DNA of 64,000 bases from Beduinella massiliensis (lineage in GTDB: Bacteria > Bacillota > Clostridia > Christensenellales > Aristaeellaceae): positions 62,001-126,000 of the forward strand of contig NZ_LT963430.1 of assembly GCF_900199405.1 (NCBI RefSeq), given 5' to 3'. A program made the position numbers and the translations under genes. The notes below the pieces were generated by a model that made no database searches, was not told the DNA's origin, and worked only from the letters and a program-made list of their open reading frames with translations. This document shows positions 8,249 to 16,369 of this stretch, piece after piece (the stretch's first letter is position 1; every line of letters starts with the position of its first letter).

Positions 8249-8446
8249 TTACAACCCAAGCTCCATGAGAATCTCCCGGGCTTCTTGCAGCTCGGACTTG
8301 AGAACCTGAAGCTCAAAATAGTTTTCCTCTGGCGGCATGGCTTTGTAAACGGGGCGCATGCGCACGAAAATATTTTCGTCCTTGAGTCTGTCGCTGATTC
8401 GGTCGGCTGCTTCCTTGCCCTTAATCATGTGAATGACGACCCACAT
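8249..8446 (-). CDS. Small conserved protein of about 65 residues between mtrB and pfkA
   Basis: The product begins MWVVIHMIKGKEAADRI and is a short alpha/beta protein with a hydrophobic first strand and a closing ELQEAREILMELGL helix. It resembles the roughly 60-residue proteins encoded beside pfkA in other Clostridia, which lack a firm function; this is memory of the family rather than a search. The ATG at 8446 is chosen because GGGAGG lies 7 bases upstream. Six more upstream codons are open but overlap the mtrB stop. It lies 14 bases after mtrB and 36 before pfkA, so all three are probably co-transcribed. A role linked to glycolysis is a guess from position. Confidence 0.62.
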   Translation of the reverse strand: MWVVIHMIKGKEAADRISDRLKDENIFVRMRPVYKAMPPEENYFELQVLKSELQEAREILMELGL

Positions 8447-8460
8447 ATGAACGCCTCCCG

Positions 8461-8703
8461 TCAATCCAGGCCGGAGCGGATACAGCCGTGGCGGGTGAGA
8501 ATCTCCGCCTTGCCGCGAACCTTGACGGCCGATGTATTGTCGGTAAACTGCGCGACCATGACTTCGCCCGCGTCGAGCCGTTCGGTGTGATGCAGACGCG
8601 TGTCGCGTCCGCGCGTCATACCGATGATGGTGACGCCGTTTTCAAGCGCTTTGACGACGATGAAGTCCCCGCAGACGGCACTTTCGTTTAAATCGCCTTG
8701 CAA
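8461..8703 (-). CDS. mtrB: Tryptophan RNA-binding attenuation protein TRAP
   Basis: TRAP is a ring of eleven small subunits that binds tryptophan and then wraps GAG/UAG-repeat RNA to terminate or block translation of trp genes. The match to the Bacillus protein is extensive: [37 protein letters not shown] and KVRG. The Trp-binding residues (TRGxDT and the FTxxTS loop) are kept, and RNA-contact Lys56 and Arg58 are present; the Lys37 position is Arg. A GTG at 8712 is possible, but GGGGGG lies 8 bases before the TTG at 8703, so I prefer TTG. Being first in a pfkA operon is unlike Bacillus, where it pairs with mtrA. Confidence 0.9.
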   Translation of the reverse strand: MQGDLNESAVCGDFIVVKALENGVTIIGMTRGRDTRLHHTERLDAGEVMVAQFTDNTSAVKVRGKAEILTRHGCIRSGLD

Positions 8704-8745
8704 ATGAAACACCCCCCGTCATGAAAAGCCAAGTCCACCATTTTT

Positions 8746-8774
8746 ATTATAGCATGTGTTTGTTTATGGTGCCA
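8746..8774 (-). promoter_or_regulatory. Promoter of the mtrB-pfkA operon
   Basis: The minus strand shows a perfect TATAAT at 8746-8751 and, 17 bases upstream, TGGCAC, a weak -35. The -10 box ends 33 bases before the alternative GTG start. Confidence 0.6.
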
Positions 8775-8877
8775 CAGTTTTTCTTTCGATTCGTGATTGT
8801 GCCCCGCATGCTTCGCCGTTTTTTCATCCTTTTAAACAAATTCCGGCGCCAATAGATGAATGCGCGAAAGACCAATC

Positions 8878-8906
8878 TTGCAATGCGGCCTTAAAGAAGG
8901 TATCAT
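8878..8906 (+). promoter_or_regulatory. Promoter of manA
   Basis: TTGCAA, a 17-base spacer and TATCAT lie just upstream of the manA start. Confidence 0.65.
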
Positions 8907-8940
8907 AAGAAAAAAGACAAAAGCAGAAGGGGGTCTTTTC

Positions 8941-9912
8941 ATGCATCCGATTAAGATGACGCCGGCCTATCGCTTCGGCGCGATGACGCCCTGGGGCGGC
9001 AGCGCTCTCAGGGACGTATTTGGCAAGGACATTCCAAACGAGCGCACGGGCGAGAGCCTGGAGGTATCCGTGCTTCCCGGCCTGGAGAGCCGCACCCCGG
9101 ACGGCAGAACGCTTTCGCAGGTACTCGCACAGGGAGGCGAGGACGCGCGCGGGACGGAGGTGGGAGAGGAGTTTCCGCTGCTGCTCAAGCTCATCAGCGC
9201 GCGGGAGCGCCTTTCCGTACAGGTACACCCGGGCGACGACTACGCGCGCACAAACGAGGGAGGAAAGCTCGGAAAGACGGAGGCGTGGGTGATTTTAAGC
9301 TGCAAGGAGGATGCGCAGATCGTCTACGGCATCCGCGAGGGCGTCACGAAGGAGGACCTCGCCGCAGCGTGCGAGGAGGGCGGCAAGGCGGTGGAGGACT
9401 GCCTGCGCTATCTGAACGTGCGCCCGGGCGACGTGGTGTACATCCCCGCCGGCATGGTGCACGCTATCGGCGAGGACATTCTCCTCCTGGAAATTCAGCA
9501 ATCCAGCGACGTGACCTATCGCTTCTGGGACTGGGGAAGGCTCGACAAGGACGGCAACCCGCGGGAGCTGCACGTCAAAAAAGGGTTGGACGTGACGGAC
9601 GTTTTCCTGCACCTGGAGCCCTGCAAGGGCGAACGCCTGCGCGCCATGGGCGGCACGCGCGTTCGTTATATCGAGGACAAAAACTTCGTGCTCGAGCGCC
9701 TGAGCGTCAAGGGAAGCATGCCCCTTGAGGTCATGCCAAAGCGATTCCGCCTGCTGACGGCGCTTTGCGACGGGTACCTCACGGAGGAAGGCTGCACGAT
9801 CAAATTCAAGGCGGGCGACAGCGTCTTTATCCCGGCCAGCGCAGGGCGCATCAAGCTGGAATGCGAGGGCGATCTTATGCTTTCCTATCCGGGCAGGATG
9901 GAAAATGCATAA
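8941..9912 (+). CDS. manA: Mannose-6-phosphate isomerase, class I
   Basis: This zinc enzyme interconverts mannose-6-phosphate and fructose-6-phosphate. The type I cupin signatures are present: LSVQVHPGDDYA with the QVHP zinc ligands, KTEAW, IPAGMVHAI and the EIQQSSDVTYRFWDWGR block. The ATG at 8941 (MHPIKMTP) follows a GGGGG ribosome site; 27 further upstream codons overlap the promoter and were excluded. The 323-residue length matches the short bacterial form. It is a single gene, divergent from mtrB. It may link mannose or mannan sugars to the glycolytic pool fed by the neighbouring pfkA. Confidence 0.93.
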   Translation: MHPIKMTPAYRFGAMTPWGGSALRDVFGKDIPNERTGESLEVSVLPGLESRTPDGRTLSQVLAQGGEDARGTEVGEEFPLLLKLISARERLSVQVHPGDDYARTNEGGKLGKTEAWVILSCKEDAQIVYGIREGVTKEDLAAACEEGGKAVEDCLRYLNVRPGDVVYIPAGMVHAIGEDILLLEIQQSSDVTYRFWDWGRLDKDGNPRELHVKKGLDVTDVFLHLEPCKGERLRAMGGTRVRYIEDKNFVLERLSVKGSMPLEVMPKRFRLLTALCDGYLTEEGCTIKFKAGDSVFIPASAGRIKLECEGDLMLSYPGRMENA

Positions 9913-10021
9913 GCCTATTTTCTGAAAAAGACGGAAAACGAGAAAAAACGCAGAATCATATGCAGATTCGGGTTACAAAATGCAGGATATGAGAAAAAAT
10001 TGCACAATTAGGATTTTCTGT

Positions 10022-10050
10022 TTGCATTTTTGCCTTTGCTGTTGTATACT
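10022..10050 (+). promoter_or_regulatory. Promoter of gdhA
   Basis: TTGCAT, a 17-base spacer and TATACT. Transcription would start near 10057, giving a leader of about 93 bases. Confidence 0.7.
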
Positions 10051-10089
10051 GAAGCGGAAAGAGCAATGGCAAAGGATAATGCCTGTCTG

Positions 10090-10115
10090 GGCGCGGCCTT
10101 GCGGCCGCGCCTTTT
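10090..10115 (+). terminator. GC-rich terminator-like hairpin in the gdhA leader
   Basis: A perfect 9-bp stem (GGCGCGGCC / GGCCGCGCC, 4-base loop) is followed by four T. It begins only about 33 bases after the predicted start of transcription and 35 bases before the coding region. It could be an attenuator for gdhA, or the distal terminator of manA with a second promoter overlapping it. The short U-run makes full termination uncertain. Confidence 0.55.
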
Positions 10116-10134
10116 CATTGGACCTGCATCATGA

Positions 10135-11487
<1,353 letters not shown>

Positions 11488-11507
11488 GCACAGGGCGCGC
11501 AGTTCAG

Positions 11508-11537
11508 CCGGTCCTTCTTCGGAAGGACCGGTTTTTT
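11508..11537 (+). terminator. Intrinsic terminator of gdhA
   Basis: A 10-bp stem (CCGGTCCTTC / GAAGGACCGG, loop TTCG) is followed by six T. Confidence 0.92.
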
Positions 11538-11546
11538 GTATTTGAC

Positions 11547-11613
11547 GTAAAGTACGCTTGACATTTCGTCGCGATGCTGCTATGATGCAAGTAATGTAAA
11601 GCAAACTTTACAT
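11547..11613 (+). promoter_or_regulatory. Promoter with twin operators for the XRE-hydrolase operon
   Basis: The promoter is TTGACA (11558-11563), a 17-base spacer and TATGAT (11581-11586). A perfect 8-bp-arm palindrome ATGTAAAG-CAAA-CTTTACAT at 11594-11613 covers the start of transcription. A second copy of the same design, GTAAAG-TACG-CTTGAC at 11547-11562, overlaps the -35 box. Both have the GTAAAG-N4-CTTTAC layout. They are most simply the binding sites of the XRE regulator encoded 15 bases downstream, giving autorepression. Confidence 0.72.
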
Positions 11614-11628
11614 AAAAGGAGGGAGCAG

Positions 11629-11835
11629 ATGAAGAACTGCGTAGAGCAAATCAGGAAAGAAAAGGGGGTCCGTCAGGAGGAGCTGGCGGCTGCGCTGGAG
11701 GTGTCGCGCCAGACGATCAGTTCGCTGGAGAACGGCCGATACAACCCGTCGATTCTGCTGGCATTCCGCATCGCGCGCTACTTCGACAAGCCGATCGAGG
11801 AAATATTTCTGTATGAGGAGGAAGGAACATGTTGA
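11629..11835 (+). CDS. XRE-family DNA-binding regulator, small (YozG/YgzD-like)
   Basis: This is a 68-residue protein that is almost only a helix-turn-helix: QEELAAALEVSRQTISSLENGRYNPS at about residues 19-44 is the canonical Cro/CI-type motif, and the tail has the usual PIEEIFLYEEEG ending. It is probably an autorepressor acting on the flanking twin operators. AGGAGGG precedes the ATG. Its last 7 bases overlap the start of the next gene, an arrangement common for this regulator family and a partner small membrane protein. Confidence 0.9.
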   Translation: MKNCVEQIRKEKGVRQEELAAALEVSRQTISSLENGRYNPSILLAFRIARYFDKPIEEIFLYEEEGTC

Positions 11836-12245
11836 AGAAAACGTCTTATTACGTGGCGGGACTCACCGCGGGGCTCGCGCTGATGTGCGCGTTTTTCTTC
11901 CTGCGCGGCGCGGTCGCGAAGGGTGTGGAGGCCGTGCTGCTGGCAGCGGGCGTCAGTCTCTCCGCAGGCAGCGGCGTAAGCCTTTTTTTCAAGCGGGAGG
12001 AAAGGCGGCATCCGGAGCAGACGCGTCGGGAACACATCGAATACGCGGACGAGCGCAGCGTCATGATCCGCGAGCGCGCCAAGGCAAAGGCGGGGGACAT
12101 CGTCTGCTGGCTCGTGATGGGAATCGCCTATGTGCTGATCTGGCAGGACGCACCCCTGTGGCTGACAGGCCTTTGCGTGGGCGTCTTCTGCGTGTACCAC
12201 CTGATGACGGTGCTGCTTTGCAGGCGCCTTGATAAGACATTATGA
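11829..12245 (+). CDS. Small integral membrane protein partnered with the XRE regulator
   Basis: The 138 residues form about four hydrophobic segments (roughly 8-27, 33-52, 87-105 and 109-130). A charged cytoplasmic loop rich in Arg/Glu (EERRHPEQTRREHIEYADER) lies between the second and third. The layout resembles the DUF2178-type membrane proteins found beside small XRE regulators, but I am not certain of the family. The start lies inside the XRE gene with GAGGAGG as ribosome site, so translation is coupled. No enzymatic motif is visible. Confidence 0.72.
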   Translation: MLKKTSYYVAGLTAGLALMCAFFFLRGAVAKGVEAVLLAAGVSLSAGSGVSLFFKREERRHPEQTRREHIEYADERSVMIRERAKAKAGDIVCWLVMGIAYVLIWQDAPLWLTGLCVGVFCVYHLMTVLLCRRLDKTL

Positions 12246-12257
12246 GGGGGAAATTCA

Positions 12258-13403
12258 ATGAAAAGAATGTTATCCGTGCTTCTGCTGTCGATGCTGCTGG
12301 GAATATCGCTCGCGTCGGCGCAGGCGGAGATGGCGCAGGAGGCGCGCGTGACCGAGCTGATGGAGATTGAGGCCTACGACGGCTATGCGCTGCAGGGAAA
12401 GCTCGACCTTCCCGCATCGGGTTCGGCAGACAAGCTCGTTTTGTTCGTAAACGGCTCCGGCCCGAACACCTACGACAACCATCGTCTGATGGGCGAGATC
12501 GAGTTTAACTACTACGACGTGTTTGCCGAGCAGCTGACGCAGCGGGGCATCGCTTTTTTTCGGATGAGCACGCGCGGCGTGACGCCGGGCGAGACGCCTC
12601 CGCTTTACGCGGAGATCGATGAGGAGGCCTATAAGACGTACATCCCCTCCAATACGGTGCGGGATGTCGAATCGGCGGTCACCGCGCTCAAGGCGGACGC
12701 GCGCCTGAAGGACGCCAGGGTTTATTTGCTCGGTTGGAGCGAGGGCACAGCCATCGCGCCTCTGGTCGCCCAGCGGGAACAGGTGCCCGTAGACGGGCTG
12801 CTGCTGGCGGGCTACATGAACGAGCGCATGGAGGACGTGCTGAACTGGCAGCAGACGGGCGGCTCCAGCATGGTCTTTTACCGTCAGTATTTTGATTACG
12901 ACGGCGATGGGGCCGTATCGAAGGAGGAGTTTGAAGAAGACCGATATGGTGTGTCGGCAGTCCTGGGCGGCGCCGCTTTCAGCGACGTGGACGCAGATCA
13001 GGACGGAAAGCTGACTGCAGCGGATTTTTCGATCCTGCTGAAGCCCAGCCGTGAGGCGCTCTTCGACGCCATCGAGCGGGGGGACGACGAGTGGCTGGCG
13101 CAGAATTATTCCGTGCACCTGACCGGGGCGTGGTTCGCCGACCATCGCAAGCTTTCGCCGAACAGCGAGGTGCTGCCGACGCTCGACCTTCCGATTCACA
13201 TCTTCCACGGCGATTGTGACGCGAACGTGGACGTGCAGGGCGTGCTGGACGTGCAGGAGACGTTCCAATCGCTTGGCAAGGAAAACCTGACGGTTCACAT
13301 CTATCCGGGCGCGGATCACGACCTGAACTACGCGCAGTACGTGGTGTCGGGCGAATTGCCGCAGGGCTTTCAGGACATCTTCGCGGTATGCGAAACGCTG
13401 TGA
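12258..13403 (+). CDS. Secreted alpha/beta hydrolase with an inserted EF-hand pair
   Basis: This is a predicted exported serine hydrolase. A signal peptide (about 1-23) precedes an alpha/beta hydrolase core. The nucleophile elbow GWSEG is at 159-163 (Ser161), the acid is probably Asp319 or Asp321 (HGDCDAN) and His354 lies in GADHDLNY. Between the core halves are two canonical calcium loops: DYDGDGAVSKEE at 213-224 and DADQDGKLTAAD at 245-256. This implies a calcium-dependent lid or cap. The closest named relatives would be dienelactone-hydrolase or acyl-peptidase-like esterases. It is third in the XRE operon, 12 bases after the membrane protein, and ends with a terminator. The substrate is unknown. 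Confidence 0.85.
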   Translation: MKRMLSVLLLSMLLGISLASAQAEMAQEARVTELMEIEAYDGYALQGKLDLPASGSADKLVLFVNGSGPNTYDNHRLMGEIEFNYYDVFAEQLTQRGIAFFRMSTRGVTPGETPPLYAEIDEEAYKTYIPSNTVRDVESAVTALKADARLKDARVYLLGWSEGTAIAPLVAQREQVPVDGLLLAGYMNERMEDVLNWQQTGGSSMVFYRQYFDYDGDGAVSKEEFEEDRYGVSAVLGGAAFSDVDADQDGKLTAADFSILLKPSREALFDAIERGDDEWLAQNYSVHLTGAWFADHRKLSPNSEVLPTLDLPIHIFHGDCDANVDVQGVLDVQETFQSLGKENLTVHIYPGADHDLNYAQYVVSGELPQGFQDIFAVCETL

Positions 13404-13448
13404 TTACAAAGCGCGCGGGTACTTCATACGATGAAGCCTGAGATTAAG

Positions 13449-13487
13449 AACGCCGTTCCGGGACTTTTCGTCCTGGAACGGCGTTTT
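13449..13487 (+). terminator. Intrinsic terminator of the XRE-hydrolase operon
   Basis: A long stem (AACGCCGTTCC ... GGAACGGCGTT, with an inner GGAC/GTCC) is followed by TTTT. Confidence 0.85.
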
Positions 13488-13656
13488 GCATGGAAATGGA
13501 GAGGGCTTTTTTCGACCCTCTCATCGGGGAGGAATGGCAGCCCATGGGCGGCTTGTCCCCGTTTTCAGACCTGACAGGCAGGTGAACGAGCCGGCAGAAC
13601 ACAAAACGTTGGCTGCTTCACAAGCTCTGCCGCAAAGAGGGGTACTTCTTTTAAAA

Positions 13657-14445
13657 CTAAAACGGAAATACCGTCCGCGGCATCGCCCAGTCTACGGGGA
13701 TGGAGAGCTGCGCGCGCGCGGCTGCCAGGGCCGCTTCGCGCTTGGGCTCATACGTATGCGTCAATAAAAGGCGTTTCGCACCGGCTTCGCGCGCCACGCG
13801 CGCCGCTTCCTGTGCGCTGGAATGCTTACAGACCGCATTTGATTCCGGCGCAATGGGTCCCGCGCCAAAGGAGGCTTCGTACACGAGCAGTTCGGCGTCC
13901 GAGAAGAAAGAGCCGAACGCCTCGCGATAGCGCGTGTCGCCGGAAAAGCAGGCCGAGTGTTCCGTGCCTTTGTGGGTGAAACGATAACACAGGCCGGGGC
14001 AGGCATGATCGGAATCGATGACCTGTACGTCGTACTGCGGCGTGCTGAACGAATCGCCGTCGTGGAGCTCTAAAATGCGCGGCATGCCCCGCAGCTCCTG
14101 CGTCACATCGTGCGCGTCGTGGAACACGTATTCAAAGGCCCGCTGGAATTGCATGCGCACGCTGGGCGCGGGCCCGGCGATCGTCAGCTCCTCCAAAGAA
14201 CAGCGCTTGATGCGCCAGTACAGCAGGAGCTGGAGCAGACCGATGCAGTGATCCGCGTGCATGTGGGTAAAGCAGATGGTGTCGAGCTGCACCGGATCGA
14301 TTCCTTCGTCGATCAGGGTCAGGCCGGCGGCGCTGCCCGTGTCGATCAAGATACGGTCGCTGAGGGAGTAGCAGGAACCGTCGTTGCCGGGCGACTGTAG
14401 CCAGTCGGCGGAGCCCAGAACGCGGAGAAAAGGTCTGTCTTCCAT
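13657..14445 (-). CDS. Metallo-beta-lactamase-fold hydrolase, RNase Z-like
   Basis: The metal-binding FTHMHADHCIG (HxHxDH) lies near residues 59-69, GDTRY supplies the bridging Asp, and the C-terminal HSSAQEAARVAREAGAKRLLLTH block matches RNase Z/ElaC-type proteins. The stretch SDHACPGLCYRF is also typical of that group. At 262 residues it is shorter than true tRNase Z (about 305) and lacks an obvious exosite arm, so tRNA 3'-processing is not assured. I start at the second ATG (14445) because AAGGAT lies at proper spacing there. It lies 30 bases downstream of the sugar-transporter genes and may be read from the same mRNA. Confidence 0.78.
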   Translation of the reverse strand: MEDRPFLRVLGSADWLQSPGNDGSCYSLSDRILIDTGSAAGLTLIDEGIDPVQLDTICFTHMHADHCIGLLQLLLYWRIKRCSLEELTIAGPAPSVRMQFQRAFEYVFHDAHDVTQELRGMPRILELHDGDSFSTPQYDVQVIDSDHACPGLCYRFTHKGTEHSACFSGDTRYREAFGSFFSDAELLVYEASFGAGPIAPESNAVCKHSSAQEAARVAREAGAKRLLLTHTYEPKREAALAAARAQLSIPVDWAMPRTVFPF

Positions 14446-14475
14446 ACGAATCATCCTTTCAGGGCGGCAAGCATG

Positions 14476-15363
14476 TCATCCCTTGATGGCGCCGATCATG
14501 ACGCCCTGTACAAAATACTTTTGCAGGAACGGATAGAGCACGACGATGGGCAGGATGGTCACGATGATGACCGCGTACTTGAGCTGTTCCACCACCAGCG
14601 CGCGCGAGTAACCGGCCGAACCTTCCTCAGCGAGCGCCTCGGAGTTTTGAATGAGCACACGAATGAGGTATACCTGAACCGGCTGCAGGGCGGGTTTGGA
14701 GATGAAGAGCATCGCGGGAAAATAGCTGTTCCAATGGCCTACCGCGTAGAAGAGGACGAGCACCGCGACGATTGCTCCCGACAGCGGCAGAACGATGGAA
14801 AAAAGAATGCGCAGGTCGTTTGCGCCGTCCAGCCTGGCCGATTCCATCAGGCTCTCCGGAATCCCTTCAAAAAAGGAGCGGCAGACGATCAGGTTGTAGG
14901 TGGAGATGGCGTAGGGCAGGATGACCGCCCAGCGGGAGTTGTAGAGGCCCAGCCTGCTCACCATGAGGAAGAGGGGGATGAGCCCGCCGGAAAAGAACAT
15001 GGTGAACGTCACAAGGATCATGAGCGTGCGGCGCAGAAAAAACTCTCTTCGCGACAGCGCGTAGGCCAGCGCGACGGTCAGTGCGATGTTGACCGCCGTA
15101 CCGAAGAAGACGATCCAGATCGTGTTGCCGTAGTTGCTCCAGAACACCTTGTTTTCCAGCACCAATCGATAGGCGTCCCACTGGATCTGCTTGGGCAGGA
15201 GGAAGACTTCCTGCCTGGCCACGAGCAGCGGATCGCTCATCGACATGGCGATCACGTGAAGGAACGGCACGAGCGTGACGATGACGGCCAGAATGCCGAC
15301 GCCATAGATCAGCACGTCGCCCAGCACCGCGCCCGGCGCACGCCTGAGTTTTACGGTTTTCAA
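14476..15363 (-). CDS. ABC sugar transporter permease (LplC/YtcP type)
   Basis: This is an inner permease of a carbohydrate uptake transporter of the CUT1 family. Six hydrophobic segments are visible. The cytoplasmic EAA loop reads ESARLDGANDLRILFSIVLPLS, and the tail PFLQKYFVQGVMIGAIKG is the usual ending. The start is TTG at 15363, preceded by AAGGAGG at 7 bases; a longer ATG-less extension overlaps the partner gene and was rejected. The 295-residue length is normal. It is the last of three transporter genes. No ATPase gene is present, as is usual for this class, which shares a general MsmX-like ATPase. Confidence 0.9.
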   Translation of the reverse strand: MKTVKLRRAPGAVLGDVLIYGVGILAVIVTLVPFLHVIAMSMSDPLLVARQEVFLLPKQIQWDAYRLVLENKVFWSNYGNTIWIVFFGTAVNIALTVALAYALSRREFFLRRTLMILVTFTMFFSGGLIPLFLMVSRLGLYNSRWAVILPYAISTYNLIVCRSFFEGIPESLMESARLDGANDLRILFSIVLPLSGAIVAVLVLFYAVGHWNSYFPAMLFISKPALQPVQVYLIRVLIQNSEALAEEGSAGYSRALVVEQLKYAVIIVTILPIVVLYPFLQKYFVQGVMIGAIKG

Positions 15364-15376
15364 TGCGCAGCCCTCC

Positions 15377-16306
15377 TTACCATAAGCTGACGTCGCCCAA
15401 GCGGCGGCTGACGGCATTGACCGACACCAGCAGCACCATATTGATGAGCGAATTGAAAAGGCCTACCGCCGTCGCGAAGCTGAACTGGCCGTTTACAATG
15501 CCCCGTCTGTAGACGTAGGTGGAGATGACGTCGGCTACCTCGTATGTGGCGGGCTGGTACATCAGGATGATCTTCTCGTAGCCGACGGACATCGTACGGC
15601 CGAGCTGCATGATGAGCAGGATGACCATCGTAGGCAGGATGCAGGGGAGGGAGACGTGAAGCGTCTGCTGCCAGCGGTTCGCGCCGTCGATGCGCGCCGC
15701 CTCGTACAGCGTCGGATCCGCGTTCGTGAGGGCGGCAAGGTAGATGATGGAATTCCATCCAAAGCTTTGCCAGATGCCCGATCCGACGTACAGCGGACGG
15801 AACCATTGATTGGATCCGAAGAAGTTGATGACGTTGCCCCCGCTTGCACGGATCAGGTTGTTGACGACGCCGTCGGTCGTGGAGAGCATGGTTTGCAGCA
15901 TGCCCACGACCACGACGACCGAGATGAAGTGCGGCAGGTACGAAACCGTCTGCACGACGCGTTTGAACATCCGGTTTTGTGTCTCGTGGAGGACGAGCGC
16001 AAACAAAATGGGCAGCGGGAAGCCGAAGACGAGGTTATACAGGCTGATGAGCAGCGTATTGCGCAGCAGCCGTCCAAAGTAAATGGAACCGAAAAATTCC
16101 TCGAACCACTTCAGGCCGACCCAAGGCGCCTGCATCATGCTGGCGCCACCCTTGTAGTTCTTAAAGGCGATGATGACCCCGTACATGGGGGCGTAATGAA
16201 ACAGGAAGTAGTAGACGATGCCGGGAAGCGCGAGTAGCAGCAGGTATTTGCTCTGCCTGCACTTGTGCCGTAGGCTCGTTTTGCGAATCGGTTTTGTCGT
16301 AACCAT
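15377..16306 (-). CDS. ABC sugar transporter permease (LplB type)
   Basis: This is the second permease of the same carbohydrate transporter. The N-terminus with PGIVYYFLFHYAPMYGVIIAFKNY is characteristic of LplB-like permeases, and the EAA loop is YEAARIDGANRWQQTLHVSLPCI. At 309 residues with about six membrane helices it has normal length. GAGGCGG precedes the ATG. It lies 63 bases after the binding-protein gene and 13 bases before the next permease. Confidence 0.92.
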   Translation of the reverse strand: MVTTKPIRKTSLRHKCRQSKYLLLLALPGIVYYFLFHYAPMYGVIIAFKNYKGGASMMQAPWVGLKWFEEFFGSIYFGRLLRNTLLISLYNLVFGFPLPILFALVLHETQNRMFKRVVQTVSYLPHFISVVVVVGMLQTMLSTTDGVVNNLIRASGGNVINFFGSNQWFRPLYVGSGIWQSFGWNSIIYLAALTNADPTLYEAARIDGANRWQQTLHVSLPCILPTMVILLIMQLGRTMSVGYEKIILMYQPATYEVADVISTYVYRRGIVNGQFSFATAVGLFNSLINMVLLVSVNAVSRRLGDVSLW

Positions 16307-16369
16307 GCGGGCCGCCTCGTTTCTGTCGGCGCGCGGCGGGAAGCTCCGCTCCCCGCCGTGCGCTGGAGA

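Noticed and set aside
10066-10134. 22-residue leader peptide gene ahead of gdhA
   Set aside because: Its start codon lies about 9 bases after the predicted transcription start, so the ribosome site would not be in the mRNA; kept only as part of the leader observation.
13488-13656. Possible small gene in the gap after the EF-hand hydrolase
   Set aside because: An open plus-strand frame starts at 13486 but overlaps the terminator and has no ribosome site; only a minor hairpin (GAGAGGG/CCCTCTC) is seen.
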